A stretch of DNA of 64,000 nucleotides from Parabacteroides goldsteinii. GTDB taxonomy: Bacteria; Bacteroidota; Bacteroidia; Bacteroidales; Tannerellaceae. Under the pieces are notes generated by a model. The model saw only the letters and a program-made list of their open reading frames with translations. It did no database searches and was not told the origin of the DNA. The position numbers were made by a program, and so were the translations under genes. Location: assembly GCF_015550595.1 (NCBI RefSeq), contig NZ_JADNBB010000007.1:62001-126000 (forward strand), in the 5' to 3' direction. Shown piece after piece: positions 11,227-19,178 of the stretch (positions within the stretch are counted from its first letter, which is position 1; each line of letters begins with the position of its first letter).

Positions 11227-11302
11227 CGGTTGTACCGCCTTGTCGTGCCTTATTCCATGTATCTCCGCGTTTTTCCATGACGCCGGACGCTCGGGACAGG
11301 GC

Positions 11303-11629
11303 CTAACCGGAACCGGCAGGACGATCCTTTTTCAGCTTGCGGAAATTACTGAAGTTACGCTCGATGAACCGCAGGACGTCCGATTCCCGGTAGAAGGTCT
11401 TGTGATAGATCATCTCGTAAGGCAGCTCTCCCGAGGTGCGGTAACGCTGGAGTGTGCGCTTGCTGATATTGAGCATACGGCACAGGTCGTAATTGTCCAG
11501 AAGACGCTCCCCGTCAGGCAGGATGGAAAGCGGTTGCTCCACGTCCCCCGCGCACAGCTTCTCGATACGTTCCAGCCGTTCCGAGAGCCGCTGCATCCAT
11601 CCGTCGAAATATTCCTTATCCAGAAACAT
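11303..11629 (-). CDS. helix-turn-helix protein, Xis2d-like excisionase candidate
   Basis: 108 residues. A coiled N-terminus (WMQRLSERLERIEKL) is followed by an MerR/excisionase-type HTH, LLDNYDLCRMLNISKRTLQRYRTSGELPYEMIYHKTFYRESDV when read as pieces, with the wing at about residues 70-85. It starts 3 bp after the stop of the next HTH gene, so the pair is one transcript. In CTnDOT two small adjacent HTH proteins, Xis2c and Xis2d, are needed for excision. The same gene pair, size and position between RteC and the DNA-processing genes suggests the same job here. Which of the two corresponds to Xis2d is inferred from order only. Confidence 0.7.
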   Translation of the reverse strand: MFLDKEYFDGWMQRLSERLERIEKLCAGDVEQPLSILPDGERLLDNYDLCRMLNISKRTLQRYRTSGELPYEMIYHKTFYRESDVLRFIERNFSNFRKLKKDRPAGSG

Positions 11630-11632
11630 GGC

Positions 11633-11944
11633 CTACTCCTTTGGTCGGTTTTTGCGCCGCACGGAACGCTCCTTCAGCACACGGCGGATTTCCGTGAGGG
11701 AATAATACAGCTTCCGGTTGATGGCCGAATAGGTGATCACGTGATCCGAGCGGAGGCGTTGAAGGGTACGCCCGCTGATGCCCAGGTAACGGCAGACCTG
11801 CTCGCCGTCCATCCATTCGTCGTTTATATACTCCTTATTCCATGCACGCCCCTTTTCAGGGAGAGAGGCGATTGCAGCCTCTATTTTCTCTATACGCCCG
11901 ACAAGCTCGTTATAGGCTCGCGAACCGATCACTATGATTTTCAT
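11633..11944 (-). CDS. helix-turn-helix protein, Xis2c-like excisionase candidate
   Basis: 103 residues with the same plan as its neighbour: an N-terminal coil (ELVGRIEKIEAAIASL), then an excisionase-type HTH with WMDGEQVCRYLGISGRTLQ and a wing with ITYSAINRKLYY. The two proteins clearly share a fold and probably arose by duplication. It is the first gene of the minus-strand pair and has a 398-bp upstream region. In CTnDOT the equivalent operon promoter is activated by RteC; here rteC is the next gene upstream, which fits. No good -33 box is visible at the expected place, consistent with activator dependence (inference). Confidence 0.7.
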   Translation of the reverse strand: MKIIVIGSRAYNELVGRIEKIEAAIASLPEKGRAWNKEYINDEWMDGEQVCRYLGISGRTLQRLRSDHVITYSAINRKLYYSLTEIRRVLKERSVRRKNRPKE

Positions 11945-12342
11945 ACTCCTTTGTTTTTTAGTCTGTTACAAAGGTCGGGCTTATATGGACAGCTTAAAAC
12001 GAGGTCGGTACGACTTTTTTTTGATAATTTGCAGTGAACTGATTCTCAACGGTTCATGCGGTGAAGAAGGCAGTGTTTTTTACCGAAATCCGCGGCCCGT
12101 ACTCGGTATTTTTATTGGCAGAAATGCGATAGCATACTGTGATTCAACGCTTAACGGTGTTCTAATCCGGACGGGGCTACAACGGAACACCCGTATCGGC
12201 TCCTTATACGGGTGCAAATACGGGCGTTCGGGAAAGTTCCTTTCGAGAGTTACGGGGGAAAACCGACCTCGGTTCTTTTGTTATATACAACACTGATTAT
12301 CAGTGCTTCTATAAGAAATAGAGTGCTTTACCGGTTCATGTT
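11945..12342 (-). promoter_or_regulatory. control region between rteC and the HTH pair; possible small-RNA locus
   Basis: 398 bp without a convincing gene. It holds a weak -7 box on the minus strand (GACCTTTG, 11976-11969) near the HTH operon start. A 9-bp hairpin CACCCGTAT/ATACGGGTG lies at 12188-12214, and the palindrome CACTGATTATCAGTG at 12291-12305 lies just after the rteC stop, possibly its terminator. In CTnDOT the small RNA RteR maps just downstream of rteC; this is the equivalent place, but sequence similarity cannot be tested here. Confidence 0.4.
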
Positions 12343-13203
12343 CTACTCGGAATTGCCGTTTTTCTTGTTTCGCTTCCACGTCTGCATACGTTTAAGCAGG
12401 GCCTCTTTCGCCTTGTCAAGCCACGGTGTCGGGTTGTTTCGGATTTTCATATCGCAGAATGTCCTCGAAAGGTTCATGTCGAGGTGTACGTTGAAAGCGT
12501 TGGAAATGTAGCTGGCAAGTTGCGTGAGTGGCACATTGCCGAAACAGCCTTTACTGTCGAGCAGGTAAATAAGTTCCGTCAGATCCGTCTTCGAGTCCTG
12601 CCATGTCGGACGCACGTCAGGCAATGGCAGAACCATGTTCCGGAGGTTCGTGCTCTCCAGTGATTCCAATTCGCCCATAAGATAAACCGACAACATATCG
12701 TTGGCCAGGATTTTCGCCACCTTGAAATCCGCGTTTGTCGAAAACTGCGGGTCGAGTTCATAGTAGAAGGTTTCCAGGTATTGCTCCGTGTCGGTCTGCC
12801 CGCGCAGGAAATAGAGGCTGTCCAGGTGTGTAGCGCCGCTGCGGAAATAGCGGATAAAGTCGAGGCGTTTCTGCGTGTACGCGTTGATGGCCCGAACATG
12901 GGCGTCCAGGTACTCCCGTTGTGCCTCGATACTTCCTACCGGACGGTTCATCTCGATATTGTAGAGCTTGCGGTAATAGATCAGACGGCAAAAAAGACGG
13001 GGTTTGATTTCTTTGAAGAACTTTATTTCCTCGTCATCGTTTTGAAAACGGTAGCCGATGATATATTGTTTCAAACGGTCGAACGCTTCTCCCAGGACAC
13101 GTGACGCTTCAAGCGACTTTTTCAACACGTCGGTATCCCGCGATTCGATACGTTCGATACTCCGCAGGACTTCGCTGTTTAATTTTTCTATAAATGCAAT
13201 CAT
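12343..13203 (-). CDS. rteC: RteC family regulator of ICE excision
   Basis: 286 residues, matching RteC-domain proteins of Bacteroides conjugative transposons (features such as FFKEIKPRLFCRLIYYRKLYNIE in short pieces, and the C-terminal SYISNAFNVHLDMNLSRTFCDMK). In CTnDOT, RteC is induced through RteA/RteB and activates the xis2c-xis2d-exc operon. The neighbours here (two excisionase-like HTH genes just downstream) agree with that role. The middle is a helical domain and the last 60 residues contain a winged-helix-like DNA-binding region. RteA/RteB and tetQ are not in the window. It is somewhat longer than CTnDOT RteC, with about 60 extra N-terminal residues. Confidence 0.85.
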   Translation of the reverse strand: MIAFIEKLNSEVLRSIERIESRDTDVLKKSLEASRVLGEAFDRLKQYIIGYRFQNDDEEIKFFKEIKPRLFCRLIYYRKLYNIEMNRPVGSIEAQREYLDAHVRAINAYTQKRLDFIRYFRSGATHLDSLYFLRGQTDTEQYLETFYYELDPQFSTNADFKVAKILANDMLSVYLMGELESLESTNLRNMVLPLPDVRPTWQDSKTDLTELIYLLDSKGCFGNVPLTQLASYISNAFNVHLDMNLSRTFCDMKIRNNPTPWLDKAKEALLKRMQTWKRNKKNGNSE

Positions 13204-13308
13204 AATCCGTCTTGTTACTTTCGCGTATAAAGTTAGCGAATCGAAAAACCGGCGGATTACGATTTTTATCTTTCTCTTCGTTTTTTTATCACGAGGCCGA
13301 TTTTAATG

Positions 13309-14166
13309 TCAGATCCGGCCTTCCTGACGGATGGAAGTGGGATTGCTCCCCATATTCCGCTTGCAAAAGTCCGTAAAGTGGGATTGGGCGGAGAAACCGC
13401 ACATGTAGGCTATTTCCTGCAACGTGTAGTGTGTCGTCCGCAGCAACTCCCCGATACGTTCGATACGGCGCTGACGCAACCACGAGGAGGCCGAGCAGCC
13501 GAAAACCCGCTGGAAACGCCGGCGGAAGGTAATCGTGCTGGAATACCCGCAAACCCCGGCGAGTTCCGTGACGTTATCCGAGGCAAGATAATTCGATTTG
13601 ACACGGGAGATGAACTCGTAATCGTCCCCCAGGTGCAACAGCTCCTCGAACTCCCCGACATCGGCGGGAGTGAGATGTTCATAAGAGGCGTCGAGCATTT
13701 TCAGCATGACAGCAGCGTTACATTCAACGGGCATACCCAATGTCTTACGGGCTTCACGCAGGTAATTCTTGAACCGCAGCCGCAGCGTGTCGTGATGCGG
13801 GTAGGAACACTCGGACAGAATGGTGCAGACCGTCCGCAGTTCATCGACACAACAGTAGCCGAAATACCACGTTACAAGACGCTCGACGTAATGGACGGCA
13901 TGAAACTCCTCCGAAAGCATCAGAAGAAGCAGGAACGGGGTGAAATCCTGGTATTCCCTCGTTATGGGACGGGGTGCTTCGTCAAGCAAGGAGGCGATGT
14001 CCCGCATCAGAAGAGAATCTCCCGAGTACGCTTTTATTTGTTCGGAACTGCGGGCATAATCCCGGTAACGCGATATGACCGCCGACAAAGCATTGAACTT
14101 CACGGCGTGAACGCCTTCTATAAAGGAAGGGCGAAGACTGTTGTAAATGGATAAGTCGGTTTGCAT
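13309..14166 (-). CDS. AraC family transcriptional regulator
   Basis: 285 residues. The C-terminal 100 residues are an AraC-type double HTH: first helix pair around VTELAGVCGYSSTITFRRRFQ, second around TLQEIAYMCGFSAQSHFTDFCKR, ending with the usual P-x-x-x-R segment (NPTSIRQE). The N-terminal 180 residues are all-helical and show no known ligand-binding motif. Base composition is like the ICE side, not like the AT-rich NVEALA cluster to its right, so I place it on the element. It has a very good minus-strand promoter and is divergent from the NVEALA cluster. Its target is unknown. Confidence 0.85.
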   Translation of the reverse strand: MQTDLSIYNSLRPSFIEGVHAVKFNALSAVISRYRDYARSSEQIKAYSGDSLLMRDIASLLDEAPRPITREYQDFTPFLLLLMLSEEFHAVHYVERLVTWYFGYCCVDELRTVCTILSECSYPHHDTLRLRFKNYLREARKTLGMPVECNAAVMLKMLDASYEHLTPADVGEFEELLHLGDDYEFISRVKSNYLASDNVTELAGVCGYSSTITFRRRFQRVFGCSASSWLRQRRIERIGELLRTTHYTLQEIAYMCGFSAQSHFTDFCKRNMGSNPTSIRQEGRI

Positions 14167-14263
14167 AAGTCATTTCTATAAAACGGAGCCGCATCCCCTT
14201 GTTGCCAAAACTCCGCAAGTCGTTACTTATGAACCGCTTGGAACACGGTACGAATCCTAATTA

Positions 14264-14295
14264 CAAATATATCGCATCTGATAATCCGGAACAAA
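14264..14295 (-). promoter_or_regulatory. promoter of the AraC regulator
   Basis: On the minus strand: -33 TTTG (14295-14292), 20 bp, -7 TATATTTG (14271-14264). This is a full match to the Bacteroidetes housekeeping consensus. The predicted start leaves about 90 nt of leader before the ATG at 14166. Confidence 0.75.
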
Positions 14296-14331
14296 TATCA
14301 GCAGGTAAAAATGAAAATAAACCTCGTTATT

Positions 14332-14363
14332 TTTGATTATTACCTGCAATAATATTATATTTG
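14332..14363 (+). promoter_or_regulatory. promoter of the first NVEALA operon
   Basis: -33 TTTG at 14332-14335, 20 bp spacer, -7 TATATTTG at 14356-14363. It gives a leader of about 185 nt before the first NVEALA gene at 14555. The leader contains the inverted repeat GCATGAGAA (14388-14396) / TTCTCATGC (14442-14450), which could fold the 5' end. Confidence 0.75.
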
Positions 14364-14554
14364 CAAACAAATAAGAGTTGTTTGACAGCATGAGAAATAT
14401 AGTGTATCAAAGCACTTTACCAATTTCTTATCCGTTGCCTATTCTCATGCGAGTTTCTTTTAATCTATTTGTAGTCAATTAAATACCTTCAGACTACATC
14501 AAATATAATAAAAACAATAGAATTTGAATTTATAAACCCCAAAAGATAAACACC

Positions 14555-14797
14555 ATGAAAAAAATCATGAGTATCACCCTTATAACTATAGTTGCTCTAA
14601 CGGCAGGTTGGAATTTCAGCCAGAATCAAAACGAGGTAGAGCTGTCAGACTTAGCATTAGCCAATGTAGAGGCATTGGCTAATGAAGAAGGTGGGGGAGG
14701 CAATGCCTGTTGGCATGGATCAAATGGATATGGTGGAACTCCTATTCACTATATAGACTGTGAAACATGTGCTATAAAAACTGCAACTTATTTGTAG
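14555..14797 (+). CDS. NVEALA family secreted peptide precursor 1
   Basis: 80 residues. Basic start and hydrophobic core at 4-18, then a conserved WNF, a polar linker, LSDLALANVEALA with the family motif at 37-42, then EEGGGGN and a short C-terminal part with Cys52 and a CETC motif. The family is named for this motif and occurs in Bacteroidales; function is not established. The motif ends in A-L-A, a signal peptidase I type A-x-A site, but about 20 residues beyond the hydrophobic core, much further than in normal Sec signals. First of three tandem paralogues. Confidence 0.88.
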   Translation: MKKIMSITLITIVALTAGWNFSQNQNEVELSDLALANVEALANEEGGGGNACWHGSNGYGGTPIHYIDCETCAIKTATYL

Positions 14798-14844
14798 GGA
14801 AAAAGCAATTGTTAACAATACTAATCATAAAACAGAGAAAAGTC

Positions 14845-15111
14845 ATGAAAAGAATCATAAGTCTCATTCTCATAACAATAGTTGCAACAACAGCTAGTTG
14901 GAATTTTTACCGAAATAATCAAGATGTAAAACTCTCAGAGTTAGCACTAGCTAATGTGGAAGCTTTAGCACAAAATGAAGGAATTTATCCCCATGGTATA
15001 TGTTATCAAACATTATCTTTTGAGTATGTCTTTCCATCATACTATGTTATTTACTGCTTAGGTTGTCAAACTGTAAAAGCGGTTTTATATAGTAATATAA
15101 GTAATTGTTAA
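14845..15111 (+). CDS. NVEALA family secreted peptide precursor 2
   Basis: 88 residues from the ATG at 14845 (an earlier in-frame ATG at 14767 lies inside the previous gene and has no support). The leader is nearly the same as in copy 1: hydrophobic core 4-17, WNF at 19-21, LSELALANVEALA with NVEALA at 37-42, then QNEG. The predicted mature part is different and carries four Cys, with VIYCLGC and a terminal Cys. Conserved leader with diverged cargo is what is expected if the leader is recognised by a shared processing enzyme. Confidence 0.86.
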   Translation: MKRIISLILITIVATTASWNFYRNNQDVKLSELALANVEALAQNEGIYPHGICYQTLSFEYVFPSYYVIYCLGCQTVKAVLYSNISNC

Positions 15112-15122
15112 AATTATTCATT

Positions 15123-15383
15123 ATGAAAAAAATATCAATTCTATCATTCATTATAGCTTCTTTTTTTATTTCCACTTCAAATCAATCTAAAAAGACAACT
15201 GATTTAACATTAATGAACATTGAGGCATTAGCTCAATCCGAAGGTAGTTTATTGGGAGAATGCTACAAGTATGTAGATTCTCATGCAGGATATCCAGGTT
15301 CCTCTGTAATATATTGTGGAGGGGTCAACGGATGTACTGAATTACAAGCATATAGTTATAGCAATAAATCAATCTGCCTATAA
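15123..15383 (+). CDS. NVEALA-like secreted peptide precursor 3
   Basis: 86 residues from the ATG at 15123 (an in-frame ATG at 15105 overlaps the previous gene). The leader is shorter and more diverged: hydrophobic core 4-18, then TDLTLMNIEALAQSEG with the motif as NIEALA at 32-37. The mature part has four Cys, including VIYCGG...NGC, resembling copy 2. Gap to copy 2 is 11 bp. It is followed by a perfect 17-bp hairpin before the propeller gene. Confidence 0.82.
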   Translation: MKKISILSFIIASFFISTSNQSKKTTDLTLMNIEALAQSEGSLLGECYKYVDSHAGYPGSSVIYCGGVNGCTELQAYSYSNKSICL

Positions 15384-15387
15384 TTCA

Positions 15388-15426
15388 AAATCCAAAGTAT
15401 AGAATTGTATTCTATACTTTGGATTT
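15388..15426 (+). terminator. perfect 17-bp hairpin between NVEALA gene 3 and the propeller gene
   Basis: AAATCCAAAGTATAGAA (15388-15404) and its exact complement (15410-15426) with loop TTGTA. There is no long T-run, so it may be a weak terminator or a stability element that lowers expression of the lipoprotein relative to the peptides. A similar hairpin stands at the same place in the third NVEALA unit (27392-27427). Confidence 0.65.
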
Positions 15427-15445
15427 CAATAATAAAAAACATATT

Positions 15446-16459
15446 ATGAAACAGAATATATTTCAAATTATAAATATCACAATAGGTTGTTTATTTTTAT
15501 CAACATCCTGTTCACTCAATAATAAAGAATTAAAAGACACACACATAAATGATGATAGCTTCCAAAAAGATATCAATAAATTAGTCGCAAAAGAAATTTA
15601 TTTAAACGAAATATTTGATATTTCAGATTTAGCTATAGTGGAAAATAACATAATATTTCAATCAATAGCATCTGACACAATTATACATGTATACCAAACA
15701 CCTAATTTTCAACTATTAAACAGTTTTGGCCACAAAGGCGAAGGTCCTATGGATTTTTCGAATCCACACCTATACAAAGGAACAAACAATCAATTTCTCA
15801 TTGGAGGATTTAATAGCGGAAAAAATGCTTATCGTTACGATTTAAAAAGTAACAATATTGATAAACAAGATCAATATAATATACTCAATATAGGTGAACC
15901 CATGAATAATGTATATTCATTTGATAAATATCTAATATACAATAATATTTTTCAATTAAATATTTGCAAATATAATTTTGAGAATAATTCTACAAACATA
16001 TTATATTCATTTCCAAAAGATGATCACCTTGAAAGTTTTTTCTATTCAAATAAAGGTATATTAGTTGCTAACGACTCTGTAATAGTCTATGCGTATTTTT
16101 ACAAAGACAAAATTGATTTTATTGATTTTAATGGTAATTTAAAAAAAAGCATCTTGGGAGAAAAACAAAAACCACATATTAATATCAATAATTTCAATTC
16201 TAATACAACTACATTTATAAATGCATTCGCCTCAAAATCATATATTTTCCTATTATACAGAGGTAAAAATCATGATGATTTCATGAAAGATCCTTATAAG
16301 GATAAATTACTGATATATGATAATAATGGAAATTACATAAATGAATATAGATTTGACATTTCTCCTATATTATTCGTATTCGATGATATAAACAATACTT
16401 TATACGGATATAACGGATTATATAAAGAATGTATTCTTTCTTATTATATCAAAATATAA
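15446..16459 (+). CDS. 6-bladed beta-propeller lipoprotein (BF3164-like), unit A
   Basis: 337 residues from the ATG at 15446. The N-terminus is a lipoprotein signal with lipobox FLSTSC. The body has the BF3164/TolB-like 6-blade pattern, with the family hallmark FGHKGEGPMDF near residue 95, and repeated blade signatures up to a final blade near LYGYNGLYKECILSYYI. Such proteins are usually found next to NVEALA genes in Bacteroidales. Ligand and role are unknown; a surface or periplasmic binding protein for the peptide or an extracellular signal is inferred. Very AT-rich, unlike the transglutaminase genes downstream. Confidence 0.8.
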   Translation: MKQNIFQIINITIGCLFLSTSCSLNNKELKDTHINDDSFQKDINKLVAKEIYLNEIFDISDLAIVENNIIFQSIASDTIIHVYQTPNFQLLNSFGHKGEGPMDFSNPHLYKGTNNQFLIGGFNSGKNAYRYDLKSNNIDKQDQYNILNIGEPMNNVYSFDKYLIYNNIFQLNICKYNFENNSTNILYSFPKDDHLESFFYSNKGILVANDSVIVYAYFYKDKIDFIDFNGNLKKSILGEKQKPHININNFNSNTTTFINAFASKSYIFLLYRGKNHDDFMKDPYKDKLLIYDNNGNYINEYRFDISPILFVFDDINNTLYGYNGLYKECILSYYIKI

Positions 16460-16689
16460 CTATAAATAAAAACAATTTCCAAACAATAAAAGAAGATGAT
16501 GAATCGAAAAATTATCCTATCTAAAATCTCACAAAAAAATAAGAATAATCACTTTTCATTATCTTCTTTATAAAACAATAATAAGATGGAGAAATATTAT
16601 TTATACTTTTTTCTAGATTCTCTTATTTAAATAGGATGTTTCAATAAAAAACATCAAATAAAGAAGTATCATACCAAAGTAATTATTCA
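16460..16689. other. AT-rich gap upstream of the broken lipoprotein
   Basis: 230 bp with very low GC. A 25-codon open frame at about 16497 (MMNRKIIL...) has no visible relation to any family. I see no promoter matching the consensus and no clear repeat. Confidence 0.4.
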
Positions 16690-17137
16690 TTAAATAAAAT
16701 AAATTTCATCATTTATATTATCATACTAGTTATATGTTCTTCTTGTAGTACCCCTAAAAAAATATATAAACAATGTTTGCATAAAATTGAATAAAGTAAA
16801 TGAGGACTTACATAACTATTCATACATAATTATAATTCCGGAGTCAGAATATTCTGGGTGTATTACAAAAGTCGAAGACTTTTATAACAGAAACAAAGAG
16901 AACAAAAATATTTTCTTTATATTCAAAGACATTTTATCAATCAAATTAAAAGTAGGGAAAGATGTTATCGAAAAAGGAAATGTCTACTTTGACAAAAGTA
17001 ACACTTTTTTATCAAATGATTATAATGGGAATGTATATCCCCTAATTTTCAATACAAAAGACAATATTAATTACCATTTTTCAATCCTCATGAGAAACTA
17101 TTTTAGTCGGTTACTTTATAGACAAATACAGAAATGA
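16690..17137 (+). pseudogene. frameshifted small lipoprotein (thioredoxin-like), split at an A7 run
   Basis: The first frame (from about 16696) encodes a lipoprotein signal, INFIIYIIILVICSSCSTP, and stops at 16792-16794. The body continues in the next frame to 17137 (from YIIIIPESEYSGCITKVEDFY onwards). Deleting one A from the run at 16756-16762 joins the two without a stop. No ATG is seen at the head. The body resembles the thioredoxin-like part of the lipoprotein at 26070 (x-GC-xx motif, then a helix), but the CxxC is not complete. Its last bases overlap the next gene as ATGA, so coupling was once intact. Could be phase-variable or dead. Confidence 0.6.
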
Positions 17138-19149
17138 AAGGTATATTCATATCAGGAATCTACATATTCTTAACCCTCCTCTTGACGGCTTGTACCTCTC
17201 CAGACGACAAACGTCTGGAGCAGGCTCTGTTTCTTGCCGAAGAGAATCGGAAAGAATTAGAGAAAGTATTGATATACTATCAAAATGATTCATTAAAACT
17301 AAAAGCCGCCCAATTCCTTATCAAAAATATGCCGGGTCATACAGGATACGATCCAGCCATCATCTCCCTCTTACAGCCGGTTTATAATAAACATATAGCC
17401 ATATCTGAAAAATATGATTGGAAACGGCCGGATGACTGGAGAAGGGATGTCAAAGAGCTATGGAATGAAGAAAGCCAGAAAATCAATTTACACAAATATC
17501 CTGACAAGCAGGATATACAAACCGTCAAAGCCAATTGGTTGATAAAAGAAATAGATTTGGTATTCAAGGCATGGAAAGAGAATGCTTATACCAGAGACAC
17601 TCCGTTTGAGTTGTTCTGCAAACACATACTGCCCTATCGCTTCAACGACAAGTTTTGCTTAGATAATAACCGGGAGGTTTTTTATAACCGTCATCACGGG
17701 ATATTCAGCCATGCAGTAAAAGATTTCAGGAAAATTACAGATTCACTGCATTTTACATATGACGAAATCATGAACAGCGTCGGCTATGCCGCCTCCATGC
17801 CCATATGCAATATAGCCAGTTATGAACGGATAAAAAGGGCGACTTGTGACATACAGACACAATTCAACGCACACATGATGTCGGCACTTGGAATGCCCGT
17901 CACGATCGATTTTGTTCCCATGTGGGGAAACCGGACGGAAGGGCATAGTTGGAACACCTTGATTATCGACGGAAAAACATATCCTTTCGAACCGTTTTGC
18001 GATAATGAAAGATGGAAATATGATATATTGTATAACAATCATTCATTTGACCTGAAGGCGGGGAAATTCAGATTGCCGAAAGTATTTCGAAAATCGTTCG
18101 AATACCATTTGGACGGACCAATGGTAGACAAAAACGAAGAGATGAACAATATTCCGAATTTGTTTAAAAACCCTTGGATAGAGGATGTCTCTTCAGAATA
18201 TTTTCAAACGACAGACGTCACAATTTATATAACGGAAAAGATTCCCGGCAATACCGGTTATTGCTATTTATGCGTCTATAACGCACAGAATATGACATGG
18301 AATCCCATCCAGTGGGGAAAAATAAACAGGAAAAAGGCGACATTCAAAGGAATAGGGCGCGACATTGCCTACTTACCGGCTTTCTTTCAGAACGGAGCAG
18401 TCATACCTGCTGCGCCAGCATTCATTCTTGACAAAGAGGGGGATTGCAAACAACTAAAGCACAATCCACGCGAAAAAGAAACAATCGTAGTCAACACGAC
18501 GACTCCTATAAGCACGCATTTTACGCCAATGCTTGCCGGAGCCCATTGGATTGGATGTAACAGCTTCGGTAGTGAAGAACGGAGGGATACATTATACACA
18601 TTAACCGATTCGATAGATGCTAGCTATAACTATATAGAGCTTCAGACATCTAAAAAATATCGACAAATCCATTTGACATTGCCGCAAAAACATATCGCAT
18701 TAAGTGAAATCATCTTCTATGAAAAACAAGACGGCAGGTTAAAACCTGTCACTGATGTCAAAGTAACTGCAAACATAAGTAATGATTCAATCAAAGAGCT
18801 TTATAGAATTACAGACGGTTTGTCCGGAACAGGCTTCCTGGGCTCTTTCAACAGTAAAAATTCAAAAGATTGGAACATATTGTTCGATTTAGGCAGAGAG
18901 ACGAAAATTCACTCCATATCAATCATTCCGAAGTCAAAAATACAGGTAAATAACAATGAAGACTTCACTTTGTATTATTGGGATAATGAATGGATTCAGG
19001 TAAAAACAATGAAAGGCAATCGGGAAAGCATTATGTTTGATAATATTCCTTCTGATGCTTTATATTTGATAAAGACGTCCAAAATGGAAAGTTCTTATTA
19101 TGCAGAAAGAATATTCACTTATAAAAACGGAAGGATATATTGGTGGTAA
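17134..19149 (+). CDS. transglutaminase-fold/discoidin lipoprotein 1
   Basis: 671 residues. Lipobox LLLTAC, then a helical domain with ENRKELEKVLIYYQNDSLK that is shared by all four paralogues. A transglutaminase-like core follows with Cys238 (ATCDIQ) and His271 (GHSWN); the third triad residue is not obvious (a Glu stands in FEPF). The C-terminal third has two discoidin-like (F5/8 type C) segments with LFDLGRETKIHSISI, and the protein ends with the paralogue signature ERIFTYKNGRIYWW. The fold may cut, link or bind peptides; substrate unknown. It overlaps the broken lipoprotein frame by 4 bp and is followed by a signal peptidase gene after 29 bp. Confidence 0.8.
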   Translation: MKGIFISGIYIFLTLLLTACTSPDDKRLEQALFLAEENRKELEKVLIYYQNDSLKLKAAQFLIKNMPGHTGYDPAIISLLQPVYNKHIAISEKYDWKRPDDWRRDVKELWNEESQKINLHKYPDKQDIQTVKANWLIKEIDLVFKAWKENAYTRDTPFELFCKHILPYRFNDKFCLDNNREVFYNRHHGIFSHAVKDFRKITDSLHFTYDEIMNSVGYAASMPICNIASYERIKRATCDIQTQFNAHMMSALGMPVTIDFVPMWGNRTEGHSWNTLIIDGKTYPFEPFCDNERWKYDILYNNHSFDLKAGKFRLPKVFRKSFEYHLDGPMVDKNEEMNNIPNLFKNPWIEDVSSEYFQTTDVTIYITEKIPGNTGYCYLCVYNAQNMTWNPIQWGKINRKKATFKGIGRDIAYLPAFFQNGAVIPAAPAFILDKEGDCKQLKHNPREKETIVVNTTTPISTHFTPMLAGAHWIGCNSFGSEERRDTLYTLTDSIDASYNYIELQTSKKYRQIHLTLPQKHIALSEIIFYEKQDGRLKPVTDVKVTANISNDSIKELYRITDGLSGTGFLGSFNSKNSKDWNILFDLGRETKIHSISIIPKSKIQVNNNEDFTLYYWDNEWIQVKTMKGNRESIMFDNIPSDALYLIKTSKMESSYYAERIFTYKNGRIYWW

Positions 19150-19178
19150 TTGGCAAATTACATAAGAAAGAGGTTAAA

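Noticed and set aside
14350-14366. TATATTTGC as a CTnDOT-type attachment core (GTAnnTTTGC)
   Set aside because: The G is missing and the site is better explained as a -7 box with a TTTG 20 bp upstream.
14555-15383. Double-glycine bacteriocins exported by a C39 ABC transporter
   Set aside because: The leader has LSDLALANVEALA...EGG, but there is a strong hydrophobic Sec-like core and no C39 transporter in the window; only copy 1 has a real Gly-Gly run.
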